This document shows positions 9,404 through 18,278 of a stretch of 64,000 bases of DNA, in pieces. How positions within the stretch are numbered: the stretch's first letter is position 1; each line of letters begins with the position of its first letter. Below the pieces are notes generated by a model that did not search any database, had not been told where the DNA came from, and saw nothing but the letters and a program-made list of their open reading frames with translations. Location of the stretch: contig NZ_CAJGZV010000001.1 of assembly GCF_904846065.1 (NCBI RefSeq), positions 1,488,001-1,552,000 on the forward strand, read 5' to 3'. This stretch comes from Psychrobacter immobilis (GTDB taxonomy: Bacteria > Pseudomonadota > Gammaproteobacteria > Pseudomonadales > Moraxellaceae). The translations under genes and the position numbers were made by a program.

Positions 9404-10765
9404 TTATACATCCGCCTTCTTTTTATTGCCAGTTAGAAGCTCTCTTTCAAGGTAATGAATATTTTGTGCTTCGTGAATAAAATTGTCATCTGCCAAAATG
9501 ACATCGCGATGCAGCGGGATATTGGTTTTAATACCTTCAATCACCAATTCATCGAGTGCATGCAGCGTCTTAGAGACGGCTTGCTGGCGCGTTTGACCAT
9601 GGCAGATAAGCTTGCCAATCAATGAGTCATAATAGCTTGGAATCTCGTAGCCCGGGTAGAGGTGCGAGTCAAAGCGTACACCAGCACCACTGGGGGCAAA
9701 TAACTGAGTGACTGTACCAGGACAAGGCATAAAGGTGGCTGGATCTTCAGCATTGATACGACATTCAATGGCATGACCTTGAATCTCAATCTCGCTTTGA
9801 CGATAAGACAAACCGTAGCCTGCTGCGATTTTTAGCTGCTCGACGACCACGTCGATGCCAGTAATCATCTCAGTTACCGGATGCTCAACTTGCACACGAG
9901 TATTCATCTCAATAAAAAAGTATTCATTATTTTCAAATAAAAACTCAAAAGTACCAGCACCGCGATATTTCACCAACTCACATGCTTTGACGCAAGCGTC
10001 TAAGATTGGCTGACGTACATCATCAGGGATATCAGGCGCAGGGGCTTCTTCTAATACTTTTTGGTGGCGACGTTGCAATGAACAATCTCGATCGTATAAG
10101 TGAATGGCATTACCATTACCATCGCCAAGCACTTGTATCTCTACGTGGCGCGGATTTTGTAGGTAGCGTTCCATATACACGGTATCATCACCAAACCACA
10201 GTTCAGCTTCTTGCTTAGCAGCCTGTACTTGACCAATGACTTCTTCGAAGCGCTCAACCACGCGCATACCGCGACCGCCGCCGCCAGAAGCGGCTTTAAT
10301 CAATAACGGAAAGCCGATATGGCGTGCTTGCTCTTCAGCATTATGCAACGTTACCGCGCCCACTGAACCAGGGACGGTCGGTACGCCCGCTTTTTTCATT
10401 GCATTAATGGCAGAGACTTTATTGCCCATTAATCGAATATGGTCAGCATTAGGACCAACGAAAGTGAGACCTGCTTCTTCGACGCGTTCAGCGAATTCAG
10501 CATTTTCAGCCAAAAAACCATAACCCGGATGGATAGCGTCGGCACCAGTGATTTCAGCTGCGGTTAAAATAGTATTGATATCAAGATAGCTTTGATTGGC
10601 ATTGGGTTTGCCAATACAGATTGCCTCATCAACAAAGCGCAGGTGCATCAAGTTTGCATCAGCTGTGGAGTAGACACCGACGGTCTCTATGCCAAGGGCT
10701 TTGCAGGCTCGAACGATACGTAGGGCAATCTCACCTCTATTGGCGATGAGCAGTTTTTTTATCAT
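9404..10765 (-). CDS. accC: Acetyl-CoA carboxylase biotin carboxylase AccC
   Basis: Carboxylates biotin on AccB using ATP and bicarbonate, the first half-reaction of malonyl-CoA formation for fatty acid synthesis. 453 residues, normal for the family. The ATP-grasp fold is clear: the N-terminal biotin carboxylase domain [17 protein letters not shown], the glycine-rich loop [10 protein letters not shown] near residue 162, and the active-site [14 protein letters not shown] near residue 288. The gene is downstream of accB on the minus strand after a 154-base gap, the usual order. It shares a terminator with the convergent hypothetical gene at 8671. Confidence 0.98.
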   Translation of the reverse strand: MIKKLLIANRGEIALRIVRACKALGIETVGVYSTADANLMHLRFVDEAICIGKPNANQSYLDINTILTAAEITGADAIHPGYGFLAENAEFAERVEEAGLTFVGPNADHIRLMGNKVSAINAMKKAGVPTVPGSVGAVTLHNAEEQARHIGFPLLIKAASGGGGRGMRVVERFEEVIGQVQAAKQEAELWFGDDTVYMERYLQNPRHVEIQVLGDGNGNAIHLYDRDCSLQRRHQKVLEEAPAPDIPDDVRQPILDACVKACELVKYRGAGTFEFLFENNEYFFIEMNTRVQVEHPVTEMITGIDVVVEQLKIAAGYGLSYRQSEIEIQGHAIECRINAEDPATFMPCPGTVTQLFAPSGAGVRFDSHLYPGYEIPSYYDSLIGKLICHGQTRQQAVSKTLHALDELVIEGIKTNIPLHRDVILADDNFIHEAQNIHYLERELLTGNKKKADV

Positions 10766-10919
10766 GGGGTCATCCTTGTCGAAGCGGCGGTCATTGATAG
10801 AGTCGTTATTTTAGGCACCATTAAATCGAGCTACGATAAAGATAAAATAACTCAAGCTAAAATGCCAAATGATAACGAAATCTCTATCATAATGAGGTAA
10901 AGGTTGGTAAACAGTGTCG

Positions 10920-11348
10920 TTAAGCTCTATAGCGTATGACGGGTTGACCAAACTGTACCACTTCGGAGTTATCGACTAAGATTTCGTCAACGACACCACT
11001 TTGCGTTGCCTCAAGAGGATTCATAATTTTCATGGCTTCGATGATGCCCAATGTGTCACCAGCTTGTACCTTTTGTCCGACCTTTACGAATGGTGGATCA
11101 TTAGGGCTAGGAGCTGAGTAATAAACACCAACCATCGGCGATGTCTCAACACTACCCGCTTTTACCGCTGGCTTTGCTTCAGCAGTGATAGGGGCAATGC
11201 CAGCAGCAGGTGCGGCCATCATGGTCGGTGCAGGCGCATCATAGTGACGAGTTAAGCTGATGTGTTCATCATCTGAGCTGATTTCTAAATTAACCAGTTC
11301 ACTTTCTTCCATGAGGGCGATTAGGGTGCGTATTTTTTCAATATCCAT
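10920..11348 (-). CDS. accB: Biotin carboxyl carrier protein AccB
   Basis: Carrier subunit of acetyl-CoA carboxylase, biotinylated in the cytoplasm. From the ATG at 11348 the protein has 142 residues and begins MDIEKIRTL like E. coli AccB. A TTG further up (11378) would add ten residues and is rejected. A Pro/Ala-rich linker joins the N-terminal helix to the C-terminal biotinyl domain, where the acceptor lysine sits in EAMKIMN. An AGAAGG sequence 13 bases upstream is the likely ribosome binding site. A perfect hairpin lies about 140 bases upstream. Cotranscribed with accC. Confidence 0.96.
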   Translation of the reverse strand: MDIEKIRTLIALMEESELVNLEISSDDEHISLTRHYDAPAPTMMAAPAAGIAPITAEAKPAVKAGSVETSPMVGVYYSAPSPNDPPFVKVGQKVQAGDTLGIIEAMKIMNPLEATQSGVVDEILVDNSEVVQFGQPVIRYRA

Positions 11349-11488
11349 AGTTTTAATTTTGCCTTCTACTAATTTCAAGAAATAGTGTAACTAAATATTG
11401 TGTAGGTAATTGCTAATGATACCTATATTCATGGCAATGAGCAATCGATGTACAGTTGTTAACTGAGTTTTTTTACATATTATGACGT

Positions 11489-11516
11489 AAGCATTTCTTA
11501 CGAGTAAGAAATGCTT
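11489..11516. promoter_or_regulatory. Perfect 12-bp palindrome upstream of accB
   Basis: AAGCATTTCTTA and TAAGAAATGCTT form an uninterrupted inverted repeat around a 4-base loop, about 140 bases before the accB start and 80 after the MATE gene stop. There is no T run directly next to it on either strand, so a terminator is not well supported. It could be an operator or an RNA hairpin in the accB leader. Confidence 0.4.
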
Positions 11517-11598
11517 AATGGTTTATCATAGTCTATGTGACCATGTAGCGCTAGTCATGGTTAGTAGATACTGCATTTACATCAGTATAGCTGATGCA

Positions 11599-12966
11599 TT
11601 AACCCCACATCGCCGTCAGACGCTTTTGTTGGTAGCGCAGGCGTAGGGTGAGTAGAATAGAGGATAAGAATAAACCTGTGATTAATGCCATCCAAAACCC
11701 TTGTGCGCCTATATCGGTGAAGCGAACCAAATAAACACCGAGTGGCAATGCCACCAGCCAGTAACAGAACAACGTGACCCACATTGGGATCGTGGTGTCT
11801 TGCATGCCGCGCAATATACCAGCGACGTTGACTTGCCAGCCATCGAACAGCTGATAACCAAGGGCAAAAATAAGTAAATGCATAGATTGCGTGATAACGG
11901 CTGGGTTATCAGAGAATGCGGCTGCCAATTGCGGCCTAAATAGCCAAATACCAATCATACAAGTGAGCGCAATCAATACTGTCCAGATAAGACCAGTGGC
12001 TTGCACTTGACGTAACGCCATGAGGTTTTTTTCGCCAAAACGATTGGATACCATGATTGTCAGTGCCATAGCGACCGATATCGGAATCATAAACAGCTGG
12101 GAAGTCACCGCTAATGCCACCTGATGCGATGCGGTTGCTAGCTCACCTAATGGACTGATAACAAGAGCGCCCAAGCTGAACAAACTGGCTTCAAAAAAGA
12201 TAGAGATACCAATCGGAATACCAAGTTTAAGGAGCTTTTTAATCTGTGCACGATTAGGACTGGCAAAGGCATAAAAGAAGCGCGTGCTGGCAAACTGCTG
12301 TCGCTTAGTAAAGCTGGTATAAGCCGCCAGTAATAAAACATTTATCCATAACACAATGGCTGTTGCGACCCCGCAGCCTGCGCCGCCCATTTCGGGCATG
12401 CCAAACAGACCGTGGATAAATATATAGTTAAGGGGAATATCGGCAAGTAGCCCGATAATACTAATCACTGTCACCGGCTCAGGTCGCCCAAGTGCTTCGC
12501 AATAACTGCGTAGCACCGCATAGACAGCCAGTGCGGGAAAACCAAACGACACGCCATGCAAATACTGCGTTGCTATCGGTTGGATGTTTTCAGGCACACC
12601 CATGACCCCAAGTACATTGGGTGCTAAATTAACGATGATAAAGCCCATAATACCAATGACACTGGCGGTCCATAAAGACTGCTGCGTGATATGCGGTACT
12701 TGATGGTGCTTATTTTGACCAATCGCCTCACCAATAAGAGGGGTGGTGGCGATTAAAATACCAGTGGCTAATAAAAACAGCGGCAGCCAAATACCAGAGC
12801 CAACGGCGACGGCAGCCAAATCAAGCGCGGAGACTTGACCTGCCATGATAGCATCGACCACACCAAGTGCTGCTTGGCAAAACTGAGTAATTAAAATAGG
12901 AAGCGCGAGCACGCCTAAGCGTAAGCTGTAGCTTTTAAAATCTCTAAAAGATAATGGGAAAACCAT
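11599..12966 (-). CDS. MATE-family efflux transporter, NorM-like
   Basis: Inner-membrane multidrug and toxin extrusion protein of 455 residues with twelve hydrophobic segments in two halves, each starting with a LxxLGIPI/LALPI-type helix. The N-terminal helix has the family-typical QFCQAALGVVDAIMAGQ and the second half the EASLFSLGALVISPLGE stretch. It probably exchanges Na+ or H+ for cationic compounds, as for NorM, but the substrate is not predictable. The ATG at 12966 is preferred over a TTG at 12975. The gene is alone on its strand between accB and a terminator at 13.2 kb. Confidence 0.88.
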   Translation of the reverse strand: MVFPLSFRDFKSYSLRLGVLALPILITQFCQAALGVVDAIMAGQVSALDLAAVAVGSGIWLPLFLLATGILIATTPLIGEAIGQNKHHQVPHITQQSLWTASVIGIMGFIIVNLAPNVLGVMGVPENIQPIATQYLHGVSFGFPALAVYAVLRSYCEALGRPEPVTVISIIGLLADIPLNYIFIHGLFGMPEMGGAGCGVATAIVLWINVLLLAAYTSFTKRQQFASTRFFYAFASPNRAQIKKLLKLGIPIGISIFFEASLFSLGALVISPLGELATASHQVALAVTSQLFMIPISVAMALTIMVSNRFGEKNLMALRQVQATGLIWTVLIALTCMIGIWLFRPQLAAAFSDNPAVITQSMHLLIFALGYQLFDGWQVNVAGILRGMQDTTIPMWVTLFCYWLVALPLGVYLVRFTDIGAQGFWMALITGLFLSSILLTLRLRYQQKRLTAMWG

Positions 12967-13086
12967 AGTGAGCAACTTTTTATTCTTTGCGGTAATTATG
13001 ATAGATGAGCAAATATTGCCATCAACAAAACAATAGCGAGACGGTCATACCATAACCAAAAATTTGAGCAGAAAAGCAAATGAGAA

Positions 13087-13101
13087 TGAGGACACGCCCT
13101 A
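13087..13101 (-). repeat. Solo end of the GGGCGTGTCCTCA repeat family
   Basis: TGAGGACACGCCCTA is identical to the right end of the MITE-like element at 29.7-29.9 kb. The bases inward, read on the minus strand (TCCTCATTCTCAT), also match the short element at 18.7 kb. No opposite end is seen within a few hundred bases, so this is a remnant. Confidence 0.55.
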
Positions 13102-13227
13102 AGCAAGTTTAACCAAGCCAATCCAGTTTTTTGGCTGGATGTAAAAGGGGGAGTCGTGCCGACGATAATACTCCGATAAATAATATGAGCAAGCCTATAT
13201 AGACAGAGTATGCAAAAAAAGTCAGGC

Positions 13228-13273
13228 ACAAAAATAAAAATAACCCGTCAATCCAAGCAGTGGATTGACAGGT
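13228..13273 (-). terminator. Terminator downstream of the 13.4-14.5 kb lipoprotein gene
   Basis: GTCAATCCA pairs with TGGATTGAC around a 5-base loop and the stem extends with G-C pairs. On the minus strand it is followed by a T-rich tract (TTATTTTTATTTTT). It lies about 155 bases after the lipoprotein stop codon. Confidence 0.7.
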
Positions 13274-13427
13274 CATAAATAAATAGAATGGTAAAGAAGC
13301 CACGCTATGATGTCAACGCTTTAAAAGCGTTGTATCGATCTTAAAAACTGACTGTGAAAGGTAATCGATTCAAGAGAGTGAGCACTTGAAGATAACCATT
13401 CTAACTTATAGGCACATCAGCAGGCAT

Positions 13428-14468
13428 TTATAGGGACTCAGGCAAATCTTGCACCACCGCTTGATAGCCAATCAAGGTATTATTGGCATCAAATGCTTGC
13501 ACGACAATCACGTAATTGGTGAACATGGCTGGAATGACAGGGGTAAACTGCGTTTCAAGATTACTTAATATCACATTCTGCACATAGCCGTTGGCACCAG
13601 ACTCGGCTTTGTTGACATCAATTTGGCTAACCAGTAAATACTTGGTATTGGCAGGATTTTGCCAAGTGACGGTCTTTTGACTGCCATTACCGATGACATC
13701 AAGAGTCATTTTGCCCAGACTATAATCAAGTGGGTACGTCTTAAAATTAGAGCGATCGCTGATGGTGTAAGTGACGCTGCAATTTTTTTCGCTACTGGTT
13801 AGCTTTTTACCGCCGAGGCCATCCTGATACTCAAAGCTACCTCTCCAAGGTGATCCTGCTTCTTTTTCCTCAAAGCTCCCCGCAAAGGTGGTTAATAAGT
13901 TTGGTGTTTCTATGCCCAAATCATTGACATATTTAATGTCTAAAAACGCTAACGTATCGAGACTGCCTGTTATTTTACCCGCGATATAGTTGTCAACCTT
14001 AATGGCTGAGTTGATACCCAAAGTGTTATTTTCTTGGCAGGCTTGCTGCTGATAACTAACGCTACCATCGACGCTGCCAGCGCCATCTTTGCTGATGTCA
14101 AAGTAAACAGCACCGATATCGATATCGTCGTTGTCACCATCTTCAATCTCAATAAAGTGTCCGACATATAAACCGCCGCGACCGCCTTCTGGGGTTATTT
14201 TGTCCAAGAAATTATCGAGTGATTCTTCTGGTAAAAATACTGACTCCAGAATCTCGGCCATGGATTTTTCATCATCGCTCAGCTTATCTTCGACTTCTTT
14301 ATACTTCTCTTTGACCTTGTCTTCCACACGATCATATTCATCTTTCACCTGATCTTCTATTCGGTCATATTCCTCTTTGACCTTGTCCCCGTCACTGCCA
14401 CAGGCGCTAAGGGTCAGACTTAATATACTGACGGTTAATACAGATAATAGTAGTTTGGGTGCGCTCAT
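13428..14468 (-). CDS. Lipoprotein with 11-residue helical repeats, unknown function
   Basis: 346-residue predicted lipoprotein. The signal peptide ends in the lipobox LSAC with the lipidated cysteine near residue 23. Directly after it come three near-identical 11-residue repeats of the form VKxEYDRxEDx (about residues 30-63), which would make a charged amphipathic helix standing off the membrane. The rest (about residues 75-346) is a beta-rich region with two cysteines (CQEN, NCSV) that I cannot match to a family. It is probably anchored in the outer membrane facing the periplasm or the surface. It is monocistronic, with a terminator downstream at 13.2 kb. Confidence 0.7.
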   Translation of the reverse strand: MSAPKLLLSVLTVSILSLTLSACGSDGDKVKEEYDRIEDQVKDEYDRVEDKVKEKYKEVEDKLSDDEKSMAEILESVFLPEESLDNFLDKITPEGGRGGLYVGHFIEIEDGDNDDIDIGAVYFDISKDGAGSVDGSVSYQQQACQENNTLGINSAIKVDNYIAGKITGSLDTLAFLDIKYVNDLGIETPNLLTTFAGSFEEKEAGSPWRGSFEYQDGLGGKKLTSSEKNCSVTYTISDRSNFKTYPLDYSLGKMTLDVIGNGSQKTVTWQNPANTKYLLVSQIDVNKAESGANGYVQNVILSNLETQFTPVIPAMFTNYVIVVQAFDANNTLIGYQAVVQDLPESL

Positions 14469-14616
14469 AAGCGGGTCCTGATAATGGAGATAAAGGTGTG
14501 ATAAAGAAGGTCGAGAAATGAATTGTTGAGCATAAATCGCAAATATAGCAAATTTTTTGCAGGCAGCGCATCAATAAGTGTTCGTTGATAACACTAAAAA
14601 CCTTACTCAATCGTTA

Positions 14617-15111
14617 CTATCTCACCACTGGTTGCTCAGATAGTAGATGAAGGGTTTCTGCCATATCCATAATGGCGTACCAGTGTTTGGCGTCTAGTGG
14701 AATTACGGTAAGTTGCTCACAGCCTTTTCTCATTAATAGTGAATCCTCAAGTGCGGGTAAAAATTTAAGGGCTGATAGTGGTAGAATATCAGTAAATGCT
14801 TGCTCAAAAGTGACATCTACCATATACCAGCGTGGCTCATCTTCGGTGGCAATAGGATCGTAATGACGGTGCTCAGGATGGAACTGGCAAGGGTCAGGGT
14901 AGCCTGCTTTGCTTACCATCATGATGCCAGCGACGCCAGACGGCTTAGCGCTAGAGTGATAAAAGAATACCTTGTCGCCGACCTGCATCTCATCACGCAT
15001 GAAGTTACGAGCGCGGTAATTGCGCACACCATCCCAACTGTCTGTCTCTAGGCGTTGCAAATCATCAATACCAAAAAACTTGGGGTTGGACTTCATTAAC
15101 CAATAAGCCAT
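14617..15111 (-). CDS. EVE domain protein
   Basis: 164-residue protein with a PUA-like EVE domain, related to human THYN1. EVE domains read modified bases in DNA or RNA, though the ligand of the bacterial stand-alone form is not settled. Family marks: the MAYWLMKSNP start, WDGVRNYRARNFMRD near residue 25, GDKVFFYHSSAKPSGVAGI, and the DPRWYMVDV-like strand (EPRWYMVDVTF). Its length is as usual for single-domain members. Divergent from hemW with a 276-base gap. No restriction or toxin gene is next to it, so a housekeeping role is more likely than defence. Confidence 0.9.
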   Translation of the reverse strand: MAYWLMKSNPKFFGIDDLQRLETDSWDGVRNYRARNFMRDEMQVGDKVFFYHSSAKPSGVAGIMMVSKAGYPDPCQFHPEHRHYDPIATEDEPRWYMVDVTFEQAFTDILPLSALKFLPALEDSLLMRKGCEQLTVIPLDAKHWYAIMDMAETLHLLSEQPVVR

Positions 15112-15387
15112 ATCTTTATCCTATTTATCATTATCAGCCATTCATTATTTGCAATATCACTGTATGCAATGTCATTTAATACAATGTCATTTTATGCCAT
15201 CACTCTTCACTATTTTGCCTATAAAAGTACTGGGTTAATATGGATATTTGTGACTGGTTTTGTTATTGATCGGCTTTTCTTTAAGATAGCCTTTTTTTTA
15301 ATTACATTAGCCGTTATCCTAGCGCTACTTTCTGCTAGTGACAGCAGTCATCCATTTATGTAACCTTTTTTATAGATACCTTCGTTT

Positions 15388-16686
15388 ATGTCAAATATTA
15401 CACCTGCTCATTTTTCTGATAATCTCAGCATCTCTAATAATACTGCGAGTGGGATACAGGTAAGCGCCATTCCACTGGCGCTTTATATTCATATCCCGTG
15501 GTGTGTCAAAAAATGCCCTTATTGTGATTTTAATTCGCATGAGCTGCCGATGGATATGCAGCTATCTATGTATGACGAATATGTGGATGCGCTGCTGTCA
15601 GATGCCGCCATGCAGCAGTCGTTAACCCAAGCGCGTGAAATCAGTTCTATTTTTATCGGTGGTGGTACGCCTTCACTGCTACCCATTGCGCAATACCAGC
15701 GATTGTTTACTGGCTTACGCAACATTTTTAAGTTTGCTGATGGCATTGAAGTAACGATGGAAGCCAATCCGGGCACGCTTGAGCATGCGCCTTTTGCTCA
15801 ATATTTAGAGGTGGGTATCAATCGTTTGTCGATAGGTGTACAAAGCTTTGCTGCTGATAAGCTCAAAACCCTTGGTCGTATACATGACCCTGCACAAGCA
15901 TTGTCAGCGATTCGTGCGGCGCGCGCGGCTGGGTTTGAGCGAGTCAATGTCGATTTGATGCATGGGCTGCCGCAGCAAACGATGAATGAGGCGCTGAACG
16001 ATATCCAGATGGCGCATGATGCTGGGGCGACGCATATCTCTTGGTATCAATTAACGATTGAGCCTAATACTGTATTTTACCGTAGCCAGCCGATTTTACC
16101 AGATGAGGATAACTTGGCAGATATTGAGCAGGCAGGTCAAGCGTTGTTGCAGCAATTGGGCTACTGCAATTACGAAGTATCCGCGTGGGCAGGCGCGTCA
16201 GATAAGGCATGCCGTCACAATGTTAATTACTGGCAATTTGGTGACTACCTAGCGATTGGTGCGGGTGCGCATGGTAAAGTAACTATTGCTCATGAAGTAT
16301 CAGCATTAACAGAGAATGGCTTAAAGAATGACTTGCTAGCAGACTCTGGTATTTATCGTTTTAGTAAGTCACGACTGCCTAAAGATTATGTGGATTATCA
16401 AGATAACACTGACTCTTCTGTTAAACGAAATTCACCAAAAATGGTGGGTTGGCAGGAAATTGACAGTGATGAATTGGTCAGTGAGTTTATGCTGAATGCG
16501 CTACGTCTACATGATGGCGTCGCTTGGTCTATGTTTACTGCAAGGACAGGGCTGAGTTACGATGATATTGCTGTACAAGTGGCGCAATTGATTACTCAGG
16601 GATTGCTAGTAGACAATACCGAGCGGCTACAGCCAACGCTATTGGGTCAACGTTATCTCAATCAGATATTGCGAGCTTTCTTATAA
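15388..16686 (+). CDS. hemW: Radical SAM protein HemW
   Basis: 432-residue radical SAM protein of the HemW (YggW) group, a heme chaperone rather than a true coproporphyrinogen oxidase. The CxxxCxxC cluster motif lies in HIPWCVKKCPYCDFNSH near residues 38-45, with the SAM-binding GGGTPSLL about 50 residues later. The C-terminal HemN-like domain follows. The N-terminus has about 27 extra residues before the conserved IPLALYIHIPW. The start is the ATG at 15388. An alternative further in would lose the extension only. Confidence 0.92.
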   Translation: MSNITPAHFSDNLSISNNTASGIQVSAIPLALYIHIPWCVKKCPYCDFNSHELPMDMQLSMYDEYVDALLSDAAMQQSLTQAREISSIFIGGGTPSLLPIAQYQRLFTGLRNIFKFADGIEVTMEANPGTLEHAPFAQYLEVGINRLSIGVQSFAADKLKTLGRIHDPAQALSAIRAARAAGFERVNVDLMHGLPQQTMNEALNDIQMAHDAGATHISWYQLTIEPNTVFYRSQPILPDEDNLADIEQAGQALLQQLGYCNYEVSAWAGASDKACRHNVNYWQFGDYLAIGAGAHGKVTIAHEVSALTENGLKNDLLADSGIYRFSKSRLPKDYVDYQDNTDSSVKRNSPKMVGWQEIDSDELVSEFMLNALRLHDGVAWSMFTARTGLSYDDIAVQVAQLITQGLLVDNTERLQPTLLGQRYLNQILRAFL

Positions 16687-16741
16687 TTAGAGATATTTAC
16701 TGTTCTTTAATGTCAGTCTTTACTATCGAAAAATAAAGTCA

Positions 16742-16775
16742 TAAAAAAGGCTTATCACATAAATGATAAGCCTTT
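16742..16775 (-). terminator. Terminator of the entericidin-like gene (also faces hemW)
   Basis: AAAGGCTTATCA pairs perfectly with TGATAAGCCTTT around a 6-base loop. On the minus strand a TTTTTTAT tract follows, which marks a strong terminator for the small lipoprotein gene. On the plus strand the T run is short, so hemW may be ended less efficiently. Confidence 0.85.
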
Positions 16776-16798
16776 CAAATACGCAAAAAAATCAATAC

Positions 16799-16939
16799 TT
16801 AGATTTTATTTTGTACGTCTTGTGCGCCGCCAGTAACAGCTTCGCCAGCGCTTGATACGTCTTGGCCCAAACCTTTAAAAGTGTTGCAACCAGTTAGAAC
16901 AAACATAGCAGTTAAAGATGCGATGATTAATTTTTTCAT
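16799..16939 (-). CDS. Entericidin-like small lipoprotein
   Basis: 46-residue protein, easily missed because of its size. It starts MKKLIIASLTAMFVLTGC, a lipoprotein signal with lipobox LTGC and the lipidated Cys at residue 18. The mature part of 29 residues (NTFKGLGQDVSSAGEAV and on) has the GLGxDVxxAGxAV pattern of entericidin A/B proteins, small cell-envelope lipoproteins that form a toxin/antidote pair in enterobacteria. Only one copy is present here, so a toxin-antidote role cannot be inferred. GAGG lies eight bases before the ATG, and a strong terminator follows. Confidence 0.85.
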   Translation of the reverse strand: MKKLIIASLTAMFVLTGCNTFKGLGQDVSSAGEAVTGGAQDVQNKI

Positions 16940-17241
16940 AATAGAATCCTCAAAAATGGGTCGTTATAAATAATAACAGTGATGCTAAGCATTAGGCTTG
17001 AGCCTCACTGAGGGGTTATTGGATAAGATAATAATTGATAAATACTATCTCGATATCCGTTAGAGACATCATAGTGAAAGTTAAAAACTGTGCAAAGTAT
17101 CAAAATGTAATTATTGGCAGTAAACTGTAACTTTTAATTACCTTTTGCTCAGAAATTCAAATAAACATCATTTTAGTAGAGTCTGTCCACGTTATCTCGG
17201 ATCGACGATAATACGCAGATTTGACGACTTAAGGAGTCGAT
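16940..17241. other. Divergent intergenic region, entericidin gene and trmL
   Basis: 302 bases holding the promoters of two divergent genes. GATAAT at about 17207 could be the -10 of trmL, but I see no good -35 partner. A CCTCACTGAGG inverted repeat sits near 17002. No gene or RNA is recognised. Confidence 0.4.
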
Positions 17242-17814
17242 ATGACCACCCATATTGTGTTGGTAGCGCCAAAAATGCCTAGTAACACGGGCAATATTAT
17301 CCGCTTATGTGCCAACACGGGCGCGCAGCTACACTTGGTCAGGCCATTAGGGTTTGAGCTTGATGATAAAAAGCTACGGCGTGCAGGTTTGGATTATCAT
17401 GAATACGCGCACCTACAAGTACATGATGATTGGGCAGCAGCAAAACTGGCGCTACAGGCAGCGGATTGTCATATTGTCACAGCATTGACCACCAAACTGA
17501 GCAAGCCTTTCTATGACTATGACTTTGGTGGGCAACAGATGGCTGCCGAATCTGATCGTGCTTTGATGCCTGAGCAGATACCTAATGTCGCCTTAGTATT
17601 TGGCTCTGAAACAGCAGGTTTGGCAGATGATATTCGTGAAGATATAGGTGCTGATAATTGGCTGAGGCTACCAATGCTGGCTGATTCACGCAGTTTAAAC
17701 TTATCGAATAGTGTGGCGATATGTCTGTATGAGGTCTGGCGTCAGCAAGGCTTCACTGGTGATGAAGGTCGTAGTATCGGTTATGAAACCTTAACGGTAT
17801 ATGATCCAAAATAG
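17242..17814 (+). CDS. trmL: tRNA (cytidine/uridine-2'-O)-methyltransferase TrmL
   Basis: SPOUT-class methyltransferase of 190 residues that 2'-O-methylates the wobble base 34 of certain tRNA-Leu species. The start MTTHIVLVAPKMPSNTGNIIRLC and the LHLVRPLGFELDDKKLRRAGLDY stretch are diagnostic, and the C-terminal trefoil-knot motifs VFGSETAGL and RSLNLSNSVAICLYE are present. AAGGAG lies seven bases before the ATG. About 30 C-terminal residues beyond the knot are longer than in E. coli. Convergent with tusE, with a GGCGATGA/TCATCGCC hairpin at 17838-17869 between them that lacks a T run. Confidence 0.95.
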   Translation: MTTHIVLVAPKMPSNTGNIIRLCANTGAQLHLVRPLGFELDDKKLRRAGLDYHEYAHLQVHDDWAAAKLALQAADCHIVTALTTKLSKPFYDYDFGGQQMAAESDRALMPEQIPNVALVFGSETAGLADDIREDIGADNWLRLPMLADSRSLNLSNSVAICLYEVWRQQGFTGDEGRSIGYETLTVYDPK

Positions 17815-17906
17815 CCATGCATTTTTTACTGATTGCAGGCGATGATCCAACATTTAGGTATTCATCGCCATTCATAACACCTTATCAATCATATATGCCA
17901 TATATC

Positions 17907-18278
17907 TTATAAGCAGTTGGGTGGTTTGGGCAGACCGGCAAGGCGATTGACATGGCGGGCAACCAAGCCAGTGTTGAATAACTGCTGTAGTTTCTGATTG
18001 CTGATATCATGCTCTGGCAAGGTTTTCTGTAACCATTTAATCAGTGGGCGCGTGGCTGGTGCGTGATTAAACTGAGTAAAAAATGCCCGTACCTGTTGTA
18101 AAATTTGTAAATGCTCAGTTTCTAGATGCACCTCTAGAGTGTCGGCCAATTGCTGAGCGACATCAGGGGTCCAGATATTATGGTCACATAAATGACCGTC
18201 TTGATCCAATTCAACGTTGATTGCCGCTGTTATATCATGATTGGTTATATCATGATTAATCGTATTATCGTTATTCAT
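17907..18278 (-). CDS. tusE: Sulfur relay protein TusE (DsrC family)
   Basis: Last acceptor of the Tus sulfur relay. It takes persulfide sulfur from TusBCD and hands it to MnmA for 2-thiolation of tRNA wobble uridine. 123 residues. The C-terminal arm ends GLPKPPNCL with the conserved penultimate cysteine that carries the sulfur. The DGHLCDHNIWTPDVAQQLA start of the domain is typical. The N-terminal 17 residues contain a tandem pentapeptide NHDIT made by a 15-bp DNA duplication (18229-18258). The start codon overlaps the tusB stop by 4 bases, showing translational coupling. Confidence 0.93.
   Translation of the reverse strand: MNNDNTINHDITNHDITAAINVELDQDGHLCDHNIWTPDVAQQLADTLEVHLETEHLQILQQVRAFFTQFNHAPATRPLIKWLQKTLPEHDISNQKLQQLFNTGLVARHVNRLAGLPKPPNCL
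18229..18258. repeat. Two 15-bp tandem repeats in tusE
   Basis: GTTATATCATGATT(G/A) occurs twice in direct succession and encodes NHDIT twice in the N-terminal tail of TusE. The repeat is in frame. Confidence 0.85.

Larger units (their letters stand above)
12967..13427. other. Intergenic stretch between MATE gene and lipoprotein gene
   Basis: About 460 bases without a convincing gene. It contains the solo repeat end at 13087-13101, a minus-strand terminator at 13228-13273 and a short AACGCTTT/AAAGCGTT palindrome near 13315. Two overlapping minus-strand open frames of 64-77 codons have no ribosome binding site or family likeness. Confidence 0.6.

Noticed and set aside
12996..13303. Two overlapping minus-strand frames of 64-77 codons
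   Set aside because: No ribosome binding site, no family likeness, and they run through a repeat end and a terminator.
15169..15363. 64-codon hydrophobic frame MSFNTMSFYAITLHYFAYKS between the EVE gene and hemW
   Set aside because: No ribosome binding site, start region in AT-rich repeats of ATGTCATT, no known family. A small membrane protein cannot be excluded but is not supported.
17838..17869. GGCGATGA/TCATCGCC hairpin between trmL and tusE
   Set aside because: Long loop and no T run; kept only as a note with trmL because a terminator is not well supported.
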